Shown here: piece by piece, positions 26,229-35,260 of the stretch
Numbering within the stretch: position 1 is the stretch's first letter
Layout: the number at the start of each line of letters is the position of its first letter
DNA from: Flavisphingopyxis soli
Lineage (GTDB): Bacteria > Pseudomonadota > Alphaproteobacteria > Sphingomonadales > Sphingomonadaceae
Assembly (NCBI RefSeq): GCF_007995095.1
Contig: NZ_VOPY01000002.1
Span: 124,001 to 188,000 of the forward strand
Length of the DNA stretch: 64,000 bases
Direction of reading: 5' to 3'
The notes under the pieces: model-generated
The model's input: only the letters and a program-made list of their open reading frames with translations
Told to the model about the DNA's origin: nothing
Database searches by the model: none
Made by a program: the position numbers and the translations under genes

Positions 26229-27092
26229 ATGATGCCAGCTATCGGTCTCGTCATTCTGGTGGTCATGGTATTCGGGGGTTTCGTAATTTCGGGCGGCGAT
26301 CTGGGCGCGGTCCTGCATGCGCTGCCGTTGGAAATGATGATCATCGGCGGTTCGGCGTTGGCCGCGATCGTGACGGGCAACAACGGCACCCAGCTCAAGG
26401 CGCTCGGTGGCGGTTTTGCGAAGGTCTTCAAGGGCCCCAAATTCAAGCGCCAGGATTATCTCGACTGCATCTTCCTGTGCGGCAAGTTGATGAAGATGCT
26501 CCGCGCCGAAGGGCCGGTTGCACTCGAACCGCATGTCGAGGATCCGCAGAACAGCGCAATCTTCGCCGAATTTCCACGCCTCATGGCGGACAAGACGCTC
26601 GTCGCGTTGATCTGCGACAGCCTGCGCCTCGTCGTCGTGTCGTCGGGTGACCTCGATCCGCATTCGGTCGAGGAAGTGGTCGATCAGCATCTCAAGACGC
26701 ATCACAAGAGCGCGCTCGGGCCTGCCGACAACCTCCAGTGGCTCGCCGACGCACTTCCTGCACTCGGCATCGTCGCCGCCGTGCTCGGCGTCGTCAAGAC
26801 GATGGGCGCGATCGACCAGCCTCCCGAAATCCTCGGCGAAATGATCGGCTCGGCGCTGGTCGGAACCTTCCTCGGCGTGCTCCTCGCGTACGGCATGGTC
26901 GGGCCGATCGCCAACCGCGTCCGCGCGATCATCGAGGAAGACCTCAAGATCTACGAGGTCGCCAAGCAGATCATCATCGCCAGCCTGCACGGCCATCCGC
27001 AACCGCTCGTTATCGAGGCGGCGCGTTCGGGGCTCGACCATGCCAACCAGCCCAGCTTTGCCGACGTCTTCGACGGGTTGAGGGCGCGCTGA
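26229..27092 (+). CDS. motA: Flagellar stator protein MotA
   Basis: MotA forms, with MotB, the proton-driven stator. The 287-residue protein has four membrane helices: two near the N-terminus (IGLVILVVMVFGGFVIS and MMIIGGSALAAIV) and two near residues 175-235 (LGIVAAVLGVVKTMGAI and LVGTFLGVLLAYGMVGPIAN). The large cytoplasmic loop lies between the pairs. Length matches the family (about 290). MotB follows after 3 bp. Confidence 0.96.
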   Translation: MMPAIGLVILVVMVFGGFVISGGDLGAVLHALPLEMMIIGGSALAAIVTGNNGTQLKALGGGFAKVFKGPKFKRQDYLDCIFLCGKLMKMLRAEGPVALEPHVEDPQNSAIFAEFPRLMADKTLVALICDSLRLVVVSSGDLDPHSVEEVVDQHLKTHHKSALGPADNLQWLADALPALGIVAAVLGVVKTMGAIDQPPEILGEMIGSALVGTFLGVLLAYGMVGPIANRVRAIIEEDLKIYEVAKQIIIASLHGHPQPLVIEAARSGLDHANQPSFADVFDGLRAR

Positions 27093-27095
27093 CCC

Positions 27096-27992
27096 ATGGC
27101 CAGCAAGTCTTCGGGGTCGAACCAGCGACCGATCATCATCAAGAAGATTATCGCCGACGACCATAGCGCGCACCATGGTGGTGCGTGGAAGGTCGCCTAT
27201 GCCGATTTCGTGACCGCGATGATGGCGTTCTTCCTGCTGATGTGGCTGCTCGGTTCGACCGACGAAAAAGACAAGAAGGCGATTGCCGACTATTTCACGC
27301 CGACGCTTGTCGAGATACGGCAGGACGGCAGCGCCGGGTCGAACAGCGGCCCGTTCGGCGGCGATTCGATGATTTCGAAGGACAATTTTGCCCATTCTGC
27401 CTCGCAGGTCGGCGAGCGCGCCATCACTGTCCCGAAGGACGCCTGGGGCAGCAAGGACGGCGCCAACAAGCCGACACCCGAAGAGGAAGACGAGGCGTTC
27501 AAGCAGATCGAAAAGAAGATTCGGGAGCGACTCAAGAGGCGCGAACAGCTCCGCAACCTGGCCGAGAATATCCGTTTTTTCCGCAGCGACGAAGGCTTGC
27601 GGATCGAAGTCGTCGACGCGGCCGATTTTGCGATGTTCGAACTGTCGAGCGACAAGCTGGTGCCACGCGCGCAGCTCTTGCTGCGTGAAGTGGCCGAATC
27701 GATCGTGCCGTTGACCAACGGCATCGCGGTGCGCGGCCACACCGACAGCCTGCCTTATGCCTCGGGCAAGACGATGAACAACTGGCTGTTGTCGGCCGCG
27801 CGCGCCGAGGCCACGCGGCAGGCGCTGATCTCGGGCGGGCTCACCGAGGCGCAGTTCGACAAGATCGAGGGCGTCGCCGATCGCCAGCCCTACAGTCCCG
27901 ACGATGCCGCCGACCCGCGCAACCGCCGCATGTCGATCACGCTGCTCTCCGAAGCGCGCGGGAGCACCGCATCGAATGCCAAAACCCATTGA
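27096..27992 (+). CDS. motB: Flagellar stator protein MotB
   Basis: MotB anchors the stator to peptidoglycan and carries protons. The 298-residue product has a single membrane helix AYADFVTAMMAFFLLMWLLG with the essential Asp at residue 37. A plug/linker rich in Lys and Glu follows, then an OmpA-like domain with IAVRGHTDSLPYASG and NWLLSAARAEATRQALI. It serves as the canonical comparison for the divergent MotB-like protein at 16566. Confidence 0.96.
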   Translation: MASKSSGSNQRPIIIKKIIADDHSAHHGGAWKVAYADFVTAMMAFFLLMWLLGSTDEKDKKAIADYFTPTLVEIRQDGSAGSNSGPFGGDSMISKDNFAHSASQVGERAITVPKDAWGSKDGANKPTPEEEDEAFKQIEKKIRERLKRREQLRNLAENIRFFRSDEGLRIEVVDAADFAMFELSSDKLVPRAQLLLREVAESIVPLTNGIAVRGHTDSLPYASGKTMNNWLLSAARAEATRQALISGGLTEAQFDKIEGVADRQPYSPDDAADPRNRRMSITLLSEARGSTASNAKTH

Positions 27993-28042
27993 GCGCAGAC
28001 ATGAAGCGGCGGTTAGGACGACGGCGGAGATAGTCGATGATG

Positions 28043-28133
28043 TGGCGGAGCGGGTGGGATTCGAACCCACGATACGCTTGTGACGTATACTCACTTTCCA
28101 GGCGAGCGCCTTCGACCACTCGGCCACCGCTCC
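28043..28133 (-). tRNA. tRNA-Ser(GGA)
   Basis: Read on the minus strand the acceptor GGAGCGG pairs with CCGCTCC, followed by G and an encoded CCA. The anticodon loop CTGGAAA gives GGA, and a long variable arm (TATACGTCACAAGCGTA) identifies a class II serine tRNA. The T loop GGTTCGAATCCC is standard. Length is 91 nt. Confidence 0.96.
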
Positions 28134-28223
28134 GCATGCTTGGAAACGCGGCTCCTATCGTGATGCGTGGGGCGGGGCAAGCGCGTGTATTGACCTCGCC
28201 GCGCGATATGGCAGGGTGCGCGC

Positions 28224-29231
28224 ATGACCCGCACCTTCACGCTCTCGATCGCCGCCGTCCTGCTTGCCGGATGCGCCGCGCTTCCCGTCACCTCCGCGCT
28301 CGCCCAGGCCGACCCGCCAAAGCCCGCCGCGCCCGCCGAGGCACCGTCACCCAATGCCATCGTCGATGCCGCGCCGGGCGGCGACTGGGTCGAGATCGCG
28401 GCGAGCGACCTGATGGTGATGGAGCTCGCGCCCGATGCCAAGGGCAAGCCACGCCGCGTCGTCATCCAGCTGATGCCGCCGCCCTTCTCGCAGGGGTGGA
28501 TAGGCAACATGCGCAAGCTCGCCGCGGCGCACTGGTGGGATGGCACCAGCGTAAACCGCGTCCAGGACAATTACGTCGCGCAATGGGGTGACGCGACCGA
28601 GAAGAAGCCGCTGCCCGAGGGTTTGGCGGTGGTTCCAGAGAGCGAATATACATTTTCCACCAATCGTTACGCGCCGATTACCAAACCGGGCGTCGTCGAG
28701 CGGGTTTTTGGTCGCCCGATCGGAGCTAACGATCCGTATGCCTATACGGCTTTTTGGTCCAATGGCTGGCCTTTAGCCGGATCGCGGGAAGAGAGGGGCT
28801 GGCCCGTCCATTGCTACGGCATGGTCGGCGTCGGGCGCGATATGTCGCCCAACACCGGCACCGGCGCCGAGCTCTACACCGTCATCGGCCATGCGCCGCG
28901 CCATCTCGACCGCAACATTGCGCTGGTCGGGCGGGTGATCGACGGGATGGAGCATCTCTCCAGCCTGCCGCGCGGCCACGGCACGCTCGGTTTCTATAAT
29001 GACGACGAAAGCCCGACGCCGATCGTCTCGGTCCGGCTGGCGAGCGACCTTCCTGCCACCGAGCGCCCGCGCTTCGCGTACCTCTCGACCGACAGCGACG
29101 CCTTCGCCCAATATGCCGACGCGCGCGCCAACCGGCGCGACCCGTTCTTTATCGTTCCAGCCGGCGGGGCCGATATCTGCAACATTCCGGTGCCGGTGAA
29201 GGCTTATCCGTGGGTCAAGCCCACAGAATAA
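28224..29231 (+). CDS. Secreted cyclophilin-type peptidyl-prolyl isomerase
   Basis: This 335-residue protein belongs to the cyclophilin family. The C-terminal half contains [20 protein letters not shown] and [19 protein letters not shown], corresponding to the conserved beta-barrel core. The N-terminus is an export signal, either a lipoprotein (LLAGC at residues 13-17) or signal peptidase I type with cleavage after ALAQA. It would assist folding of periplasmic proteins. It is longer than minimal cyclophilins (about 165), with an inserted or N-terminal region of about 120 residues. Confidence 0.82.
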   Translation: MTRTFTLSIAAVLLAGCAALPVTSALAQADPPKPAAPAEAPSPNAIVDAAPGGDWVEIAASDLMVMELAPDAKGKPRRVVIQLMPPPFSQGWIGNMRKLAAAHWWDGTSVNRVQDNYVAQWGDATEKKPLPEGLAVVPESEYTFSTNRYAPITKPGVVERVFGRPIGANDPYAYTAFWSNGWPLAGSREERGWPVHCYGMVGVGRDMSPNTGTGAELYTVIGHAPRHLDRNIALVGRVIDGMEHLSSLPRGHGTLGFYNDDESPTPIVSVRLASDLPATERPRFAYLSTDSDAFAQYADARANRRDPFFIVPAGGADICNIPVPVKAYPWVKPTE

Positions 29232-29234
29232 CGT

Positions 29235-29366
29235 CTAATCCTCGTCGCTCAACGCGCGCGCCTGGCTCTTGCGCTTGCGCAGGTTGGCGCGCAGCTGCTC
29301 GGCGAGACGGCGCTTCTTTTCGGCCTCTATTTCGGCTTGTGCGGGTTTTTGCGGGGTCTGGCTCAT
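29235..29366 (-). CDS. Small charged protein, function unknown
   Basis: This 43-residue frame starts at ATG 29366 and ends at TAG 29235, only 3 bp past the convergent isomerase stop. It is strongly basic and helical in the middle (EAEKKRRLAEQLRANLRKRK) and ends with an acidic DED. It fills the gap between the isomerase and tRNA-Thr. Composition and placement suggest a real small protein, but I cannot assign a function. Confidence 0.5.
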   Translation of the reverse strand: MSQTPQKPAQAEIEAEKKRRLAEQLRANLRKRKSQARALSDED

Positions 29367-29460
29367 GACAGCCTGTTGACACCTGACGGGGCTTGCCGCA
29401 AGAGCGCCGCTGCCCCGATGGGGCGGGGCGAACGCTTCAGGCGGACCCCCTCGGATATGT

Positions 29461-29535
29461 GCTGCTGTAGCTCAGTGGTAGAGCACACCCTTGGTAAGGG
29501 TGAGGCCGAGAGTTCAATCCTCTCCAGCAGCACCA
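29461..29535 (+). tRNA. tRNA-Thr(GGT)
   Basis: Acceptor GCTGCTG pairs with CAGCAGC, followed by A and an encoded CCA. The anticodon stem-loop ACCCTTGGTAAGGGT gives anticodon GGT. The D arm is TAGCTCAGTGGTAGAGCA. The last 22 nt overlap the 3' end of hisIE on the opposite strand. Confidence 0.96.
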
Positions 29536-30182
29536 TCATCCCTTTTGGCATCGGCATGACGCGTCGCGAGTTCCGCCTCGACGTCGCCCCAGCCGCGCCC
29601 GATGGCCTTGAGCATGACGGTGAGGTGAAAGGCGAGGTCGGCGGTTTCGCTGATGCACTCTTGCGTGTCGCCGGTCGCGGCGGCGAGCGCGGTTTCGACA
29701 CCCTCTTCGCCGACCTTCTGCGCGATCCGCTTGATCCCGCGCGCCATCAGGCTGGCGGTATAGCTCGTCGCCGGATCGGCCAATGCGCGCTCGGCGACGA
29801 TGCTTTCCAGGCTGGCGGGAAAGGCGAATCGCGCATCGCCCGTGCCGAAGCAGCTTATCGTGCCGCGATGACAGGTCGGCCCCGCGGGGTTTGCCAGCAC
29901 CAGCAGCGTGTCGCCGTCGCAATCGGCCTCGATCGAGACGATGGTCAGGCTGTTGCCGCTGCTCTCGCCCTTTTGCCATAGCCGCTGCCTCGAGCGACTG
30001 AAGAAGGTCGCCATGCCGCTGGCGAGGCTGGCGTCGAGCGCTTCGCGGTTCATATAGCCGAGCATCAGGACCTGGCGCGTCGCGGCGTGCTGGACGATCG
30101 CGGGGATCAACCCGCCGGTCTTGTTCCAATCGAGCGTGGCGGGGTCGAATCGGGCGATATTGGTGCGCTCAGGGTCGGTCAT
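29514..30182 (-). CDS. hisI: Bifunctional phosphoribosyl-AMP cyclohydrolase / phosphoribosyl-ATP pyrophosphatase HisIE
   Basis: This 222-residue protein fuses two histidine-pathway enzymes. The N-terminal HisI domain has VLMLGYMNREAL, WQKGESSGN and the zinc-binding GPTCHRGTISCF. The C-terminal HisE domain has a phosphatase helix KVGEEGVETALAA. It is the last gene of the his operon and overlaps hisF by 14 bp. Its stop codon falls inside the tRNA-Thr gene on the other strand, so its last codons (DDGAAGED) are read from tRNA complement. Confidence 0.96.
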   Translation of the reverse strand: MTDPERTNIARFDPATLDWNKTGGLIPAIVQHAATRQVLMLGYMNREALDASLASGMATFFSRSRQRLWQKGESSGNSLTIVSIEADCDGDTLLVLANPAGPTCHRGTISCFGTGDARFAFPASLESIVAERALADPATSYTASLMARGIKRIAQKVGEEGVETALAAATGDTQECISETADLAFHLTVMLKAIGRGWGDVEAELATRHADAKRDDGAAGED

Positions 30183-30948
30183 AGGGGCGTATCTCTATCC
30201 CGCGCGCGGCGAGATCCTGTTTGAGGTCGGGAATCGCGACGCGGCGATCGTGGAAGATGCTGGCGGCCAGCCCGCCGCTCGCACCCGCGGCGTGCGCATC
30301 GGCGAAATGCCCGGCCTTGCCCGCGCCGCCAGAGGCGATGACCGGGACATCGACCGCGGCGACGACGGCGGCAATATGCTCGCAGTCATAGCCACCCTGC
30401 ATGCCGTCGCGTTTCATGCAGTTGAGGACAATCTCGCCCGCGCCGCGCTCGGTCGCCTCGCGCGCCCAGGCGATGCTTTCACGCCCGGCATCGCGGCTCG
30501 TTGCTTCGCTGCCGGTATATTGTTTGACGCGATAGGTGCCGTCCTCGTCGCGGAAGCTGTCGAGACCCAGGACGACACACTGGCTGCCGAAATCGCGCGC
30601 GAGTGCGTCGATCAGGTCGGGGTCGGCGAGGGCGGGCGAATTGATCGACAGCTTGTCGGCCCCCGCGTCGAGCACGGCGGCAGCAGCATCGCGTGTCGCA
30701 ATGCCGCCCGCGACGGCGAAGGGGATATCGATCACCCGCGCGACGCGCTCGACCCAGGCGAGGTCGATCCCGCGCCGCTCTGCGCTCGCGGTAATGTCAT
30801 AGAAGACCAGCTCGTCGGCGCCATGGTCGCGATAATAGAGCGCGTGTTCGACGATATCGCCGACGTCGCGATGGTTGGCGAACTGGACACCCTTGACCAC
30901 GCGCCCGGCGCGCACGTCGAGACACGGAATGATCCTAAATGCGGGCAC
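30169..30948 (-). CDS. hisF: Imidazole glycerol phosphate synthase cyclase subunit HisF
   Basis: HisF, with HisH, makes imidazole glycerol phosphate and AICAR. The 259-residue (beta/alpha)8 barrel begins with RIIPCLDVRAGRVVKGVQF, containing the catalytic Asp, and carries a second phosphate-binding half with VPVIASGGAG. I chose GTG 30948 because it starts directly at the conserved sequence; a longer frame upstream is a shadow of hisA. It overlaps hisA by 14 bp. Confidence 0.96.
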   Translation of the reverse strand: MPAFRIIPCLDVRAGRVVKGVQFANHRDVGDIVEHALYYRDHGADELVFYDITASAERRGIDLAWVERVARVIDIPFAVAGGIATRDAAAAVLDAGADKLSINSPALADPDLIDALARDFGSQCVVLGLDSFRDEDGTYRVKQYTGSEATSRDAGRESIAWAREATERGAGEIVLNCMKRDGMQGGYDCEHIAAVVAAVDVPVIASGGAGKAGHFADAHAAGASGGLAASIFHDRRVAIPDLKQDLAARGIEIRPYDRP

Positions 30949-31663
30949 GGGCAATCGCCTCTCGCAAATCGATCCGCTCTTCCCACAGCGCTTTGCCGAC
31001 GATCGCCGATGCCGCGCCGGTTGCGGCGAGCGCGGCGACATCGTCAAGGTTCGACACGCCGCCCGATGCCTGGATCGCGATTTCGGGCAGGCGTTCGACG
31101 AGGCTGCGGACGAGCGCGCTATTGGGCCCCGCCATCATCCCGTCGCGGCCGATGTCGGTCACGAGGATATGGCGCGCCGCGGGAATGCGCGCGGCGGCAT
31201 CCCACAGCGACACGCGCGACGATTCTCGCCAGCCCGACAGCGCGCAGATCGGCACGCCTTCTTCCAAATTGATGTCGAGCGCGAGCGCGATGCGATCGGG
31301 CCCGTGCGTGGCGATCATTGCCGATACCGCGTCGGGATCGGTCACCGCGAGGCTGCCGATTACGACGCGGGCCGCGCCGGCGTGGAGCATCGCGGCGACG
31401 TGGTCGGCGGTGCGGAAACCGCCCGCGACCTGCAGCCGCAGCGATGATGCCCGCGCAAGTTCAGCGATCAGTGCGTGCTGGCGCGGTTCGCGTGCGCGTG
31501 CGCCGTCGAGATCGACGATATGGCTCCAGCGCGCGCCCGCTTCGGCATAGTCGCTAAGTGCGTCGCGCGGATTGCGCGCATAATCGGTGCGCGCGTCGAA
31601 ATCGCCCTGACGCAGGCGCACGCAGCCGCCGTCCATCAGGTCGATCGCGGGATAGATCAGCAT
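30935..31663 (-). CDS. hisA: ProFAR isomerase HisA
   Basis: HisA catalyses the Amadori rearrangement of the 5'-ProFAR intermediate in histidine synthesis. The 242-residue barrel begins MLIYPAIDLMDGGCVRL with the catalytic Asp, and has the second catalytic Asp in ILVTDIGRDGM. It overlaps hisH by 7 bp and hisF by 14 bp. Confidence 0.96.
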   Translation of the reverse strand: MLIYPAIDLMDGGCVRLRQGDFDARTDYARNPRDALSDYAEAGARWSHIVDLDGARAREPRQHALIAELARASSLRLQVAGGFRTADHVAAMLHAGAARVVIGSLAVTDPDAVSAMIATHGPDRIALALDINLEEGVPICALSGWRESSRVSLWDAAARIPAARHILVTDIGRDGMMAGPNSALVRSLVERLPEIAIQASGGVSNLDDVAALAATGAASAIVGKALWEERIDLREAIARARI

Positions 31664-32301
31664 GGCATGGGCTCCGATGTGCGGGCGAGAAACGAAGTGA
31701 GGAACGCCGCGCCAACCGCGCCCGATCGTTCGGGGTGGAATTGTGCGGCGATGACATTGCCGTGTTCGACGACTGCCGGGATCGCACTGCCATAATCAGT
31801 GACCGCGATGCTTGCGGGCCCGTCGTCGCAGGCAAAGCTGTGCGCGAAATAGGCGTAGTCGCCATCGGCAAGGCCCGCGACGCCAGTCCCAGAGAATGGC
31901 GTGCGCAGCGTAAGCTGGCTCCAGCCCATGTGCGGAACCGGGCGCCCCGGCGCGGCGGCGATGCGGCGGACACGGCCGGGGATCATGCCGAGCATCGCGA
32001 CATCGTCCTCTTCGCTGTGCTCGAACAGCAACTGCATGCCGAGGCAGATGCCGAGCACCGGCTGGGTCAGCGCGGGAATCACGTCGCGCAGGCCGAGCGC
32101 GGCGATCCGCGTCATCGCAAAGCCCGCCGCGCCGACGCCGGGGACGACGACGCGCCGCGCGCTGCGCAACGTGGCGGGATCGGCGGTTCGCACGGGATCG
32201 CAACCGAGCCGCTCGAACGCCAGCGCGATCGAGGCGATGTTGCCATAGCCGAGGTCGAGGATCGCCATGTCGGGGGCGGATGCGCCCATCTTGACGCTCA
32301 C
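31657..32301 (-). CDS. hisH: Imidazole glycerol phosphate synthase glutaminase subunit HisH
   Basis: HisH releases ammonia from glutamine for HisF. The 214-residue class I amidotransferase has the nucleophile Cys at about residue 86 in GICLGMQLL and the His/Glu pair in AAQFHPERSG. The GTG start at 32301 overlaps the hisCB stop (GTGA); an internal ATG at 32268 (MAILDLGYGN) matches the usual family start and could be used instead. Confidence 0.95.
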   Translation of the reverse strand: MSVKMGASAPDMAILDLGYGNIASIALAFERLGCDPVRTADPATLRSARRVVVPGVGAAGFAMTRIAALGLRDVIPALTQPVLGICLGMQLLFEHSEEDDVAMLGMIPGRVRRIAAAPGRPVPHMGWSQLTLRTPFSGTGVAGLADGDYAYFAHSFACDDGPASIAVTDYGSAIPAVVEHGNVIAAQFHPERSGAVGAAFLTSFLARTSEPMPC

Positions 32302-33953
32302 AGCACGCCCTTGGTGCTCGGCACGCTTAGGCTGTCACCCTCTGTCCGCACCGCTTGGCGCAGCGCGCGCCCGAATGCCTTGTAGCACGCCTCGGTCTTG
32401 TGATGGTCGTTGTCGCCGGTGACGCGGACATGGAGCGCGGCGCCGAGACTGTCGGCAAAGCTGCGAAAGACATGGCGTGTCATCTCGGTCGGATAGGCCC
32501 CGATATGGCTCGCGGTGAAATCGCCGTCGAACCTGGCGAACGGGCGGCCCGACAGGTCGATCAGCACCTCGGCCTGCGTTTCGTCCATCGGCAGCGAAAA
32601 TCCGAAGCGGCCGATGCCGCGCCGCGCGCCGAGCGCATCGGACAGCGCGCTGCCGAACGCGATCGCGCAATCCTCGATGCTGTGGTGCGCGTCGATGTCG
32701 AGGTCGCCCTCGCACTGCAGGATCAGCGAGAATCCCGCATGCGCCGCGACCTGGTCGAGCATGTGGTCGTAAAACGGAATACCGGTAGCGATGCTGCGCG
32801 GCTCGGCGCGGTCGAGGTCGATCGCGACCGCGATACGGGTTTCCTTGGTGTGGCGGATCGCCTGGCCGGTCCGGTTGGTGCGCCCGGCGGTTTGGCCGAA
32901 CAGCGCGAGCAAGGCGGCGTTTTCGGCAGGCGTGCCGATTGTCGCGCGGACCGCGCCGGGCGCGACCTGCGGGCGAAAACGGAGCAGGACGCCAGCCGCT
33001 TCGGCTCGCCGGGCGAGCGCGGCGGGATCGGCGACGTCGAGCAGGAGGAAATTGGCGCCGCCTTCGCGCACCGAGGTCACGCCGTCTGCATCGCGCAGCA
33101 GTCCGGCAAGCCGTGCGCGGTCGGCGATAATCGTGGCAATGCGCTCGGCGTGGATCGGCATCAGCGTCGGCGCGAGCGCGTCGAGCGCGGCGGCAAGCGA
33201 TGGCGAGGGCAGGGCATAGGGCGGCAGGACGCGCCCGACGATCGCGGTCAGCGAAGAAGGGCCGACCAGCGCACCGATCCGCGCCCCGGCCAGGCCATAG
33301 GCTTTCGACAGCGTGCGCAGGACGACGAGATTGTCGGCGCGCGTCGCTTCGGTCGCCATGCTCTCGACATCGGCGAACTCGATATAGGCTTCGTCGAGAA
33401 CGATCAGCGTGTCGGGCAGCGCGGCAGTCACGCGGCGGACCGTCCCGGGCGCGATGACATCGCCGGTCGGGTTGTTGGGCGAGCAGAGGAAGACGAGCTT
33501 GACCGCACCGTCACGCCGGACTGCGTCGATCAACGCGTCTTCGTCGAGCGCGAAATCGGCGGTTAGCGGCACCTCGACGACGCGCGCGCCCTGGATCCGC
33601 GCGGCCTGCGCATATTGGCCGAAGGTCGGCGGGCAGCAGGCGACGGCGTCCTCACCCGCGCGGCAGAAGGCCCGCACCAGCGCGTCGATCGCATCATCGG
33701 CACCGCGCGTGACGACGATCTCGTCGGGGGCAACGCCATAAAGCGCTGCCATCCGCGCGGTCAGCCGCAGCGCCTGTGGATCGGGATAGCGGTTGATGTC
33801 GCCGGCAAGCGGCCCGGTGACGAGCGGCGGATAGCCGTTCTCGTTCGAATCGAGCTTGACGATGTCGCGTGCGCTGGCCGGGTTGGCAGCAATGTCGACG
33901 TGCGGCAGCGCCAGGATTTCGGGGCGCGCGAGGCGTTCGGCGAGGCTGGTCAT
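32298..33953 (-). CDS. hisCB: Fused histidinol-phosphate aminotransferase / imidazoleglycerol-phosphate dehydratase HisC-HisB
   Basis: One uninterrupted 551-codon frame encodes two histidine enzymes. Residues 1-355 are HisC, a PLP aminotransferase with LDSNENGYPP, SPNNPTGD and the PLP lysine K217 in LSKAYG. Residues 360-551 are HisB dehydratase, with both metal-binding motifs DAHHSIEDCA (about 421-430) and DNDHHKTEACYKAF (about 514-527). No stop, ATG, GTG or TTG lies at the junction (LFGQTAGRTNRTGQ), so HisB has no obvious independent start. The start ATG 33953 overlaps the hisD stop. This differs from E. coli HisB, where the dehydratase is fused to a phosphatase. Confidence 0.9.
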   Translation of the reverse strand: MTSLAERLARPEILALPHVDIAANPASARDIVKLDSNENGYPPLVTGPLAGDINRYPDPQALRLTARMAALYGVAPDEIVVTRGADDAIDALVRAFCRAGEDAVACCPPTFGQYAQAARIQGARVVEVPLTADFALDEDALIDAVRRDGAVKLVFLCSPNNPTGDVIAPGTVRRVTAALPDTLIVLDEAYIEFADVESMATEATRADNLVVLRTLSKAYGLAGARIGALVGPSSLTAIVGRVLPPYALPSPSLAAALDALAPTLMPIHAERIATIIADRARLAGLLRDADGVTSVREGGANFLLLDVADPAALARRAEAAGVLLRFRPQVAPGAVRATIGTPAENAALLALFGQTAGRTNRTGQAIRHTKETRIAVAIDLDRAEPRSIATGIPFYDHMLDQVAAHAGFSLILQCEGDLDIDAHHSIEDCAIAFGSALSDALGARRGIGRFGFSLPMDETQAEVLIDLSGRPFARFDGDFTASHIGAYPTEMTRHVFRSFADSLGAALHVRVTGDNDHHKTEACYKAFGRALRQAVRTEGDSLSVPSTKGVL

Positions 33954-35260
33954 GCGGTCGCTCCTGCGTTTTGCGTGACGAGGCGGGCCTCGGCGGCGCG
34001 CGCGTGCGCCTCGAGGCCTTCGATCCGCGCCAGCGTCGCGGCAGGCGCTGCGATCTTGCGCAGCGCGGCGGGGGTAACGCTTTGCACCGTCATCGCCTTC
34101 AGGAAGGTGTGGACGGTGACGCCGCCCCAGGCGCGGGCGCCGCCGTCGGTCGGCAGGACATGGCTCGACCCGGCGAGATAGTCGCCGAAGGTTTCGGCGG
34201 CGAGCGCGCCGGCGAACACCGCGCCGGCATTGCGGATCGCGGGCAGCAGCGCGTCGGGATCGGAGATCGCGAGCGAGAGATGCTCGGGCGCATAGAGGTT
34301 GGCGATATCGGCGGCGATCGCAAGGCTGTCGGCGATGATGATCCGCGCATTGTCGAGCGAGGCGAGCGCGATATCGCGGCGTGGCAGCGACGCGGCGAGC
34401 TCGGGGAGCAAGGCTGCGACACGTTTGGCGAGAGTGGCGTCGGTCGTCACCAGCACGACCTGCGCGCTGGCGTCGTGTTCGGCCTGGCCAAGCAGGTCGG
34501 CGGCGACGATTTCGGGTGACGCATCGCCATCGGCGATGACCATCAGCTCGCTCGGGCCGGCGGGCAGGTCGATCGCGGGGCCGCCAGCCATCGCCGCGAC
34601 CTGCGTCTTGGCTTCGGCCACCCAGGCATTGCCGGGGCCGCAGATCTTGGCGCAGCGCGGAATATCGCCCGCACCGAAGGCCAGCGCGGCGATCGCCTGC
34701 GCGCCGCCGACGCTCCAGATCGCATCGATCCCGGCCAGCTCGGCGGCAACCGCGATCGCGGGGTCGAGCGTGCCGTCGGGTCGCGGCGGGGTGACGACGG
34801 CGATGTTGGGCACGCCCGCCGCCTTGGCTGGAATGGCGAGCATCATCAGCGTCGAAAACAGCGGCGCGGTCCCCCCCGGCACATAGATGCCGACGCTGTC
34901 GATCGGTCGCCACAGCTTGCGCACAGTGAGGCCCGGCAGCGTTTCGATGCTGAGGTCGGCGGGTCGTGCGGCGTCGTGGAAGCGCGCGATGTTGGCACGC
35001 GCCAGCTGCATGGCGCGCATCTGCTCGGTTGTCAGGCGGCGCCGCGCGTCTTCGGCCGCGAGCGCGACGGCGATGCGTTTGGGGGGCGTTCCGTCGATCC
35101 GCTCGGCGTGCGCGCACAGCGCATCCCAGCCGGAATCGCGCACGTCCTCGATGATCGTGCGCACGCCCTCACGCAGTGCCGCGTCGGCACGTGCCGCTGG
35201 ACGCGCGAGGGCCGCATCGCGCGCGTTATCGTCGAGTTCGGACCAGGTCAGCGTCTTCAC
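33950..35260 (-). CDS. hisD: Histidinol dehydrogenase HisD
   Basis: HisD catalyses the last two NAD-dependent oxidations to histidine. The 436-residue zinc enzyme carries IWSVGGAQAIAALAFG, KICGPGNAWVAEAK, ANLYAPEHLSL and SSHVLPTDGGARAWGGVTVH, all typical of the family. The GTG start at 35260 overlaps the hisG stop as GTGA, and the stop overlaps the hisC start. Confidence 0.97.
   Translation of the reverse strand: MKTLTWSELDDNARDAALARPAARADAALREGVRTIIEDVRDSGWDALCAHAERIDGTPPKRIAVALAAEDARRRLTTEQMRAMQLARANIARFHDAARPADLSIETLPGLTVRKLWRPIDSVGIYVPGGTAPLFSTLMMLAIPAKAAGVPNIAVVTPPRPDGTLDPAIAVAAELAGIDAIWSVGGAQAIAALAFGAGDIPRCAKICGPGNAWVAEAKTQVAAMAGGPAIDLPAGPSELMVIADGDASPEIVAADLLGQAEHDASAQVVLVTTDATLAKRVAALLPELAASLPRRDIALASLDNARIIIADSLAIAADIANLYAPEHLSLAISDPDALLPAIRNAGAVFAGALAAETFGDYLAGSSHVLPTDGGARAWGGVTVHTFLKAMTVQSVTPAALRKIAAPAATLARIEGLEAHARAAEARLVTQNAGATA

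Noticed and set aside
28043-29535. Attachment site or integrated element at the tRNA-Ser / tRNA-Thr pair
   Set aside because: No integrase, no direct repeat of a tRNA end and no change in composition between them.
33954-35117. Possible 388-residue N-terminal extension of the HisC-HisB fusion
   Set aside because: That part of the frame is Arg-rich shadow of hisD; ATG 33953 with the ATGA overlap is the natural start.
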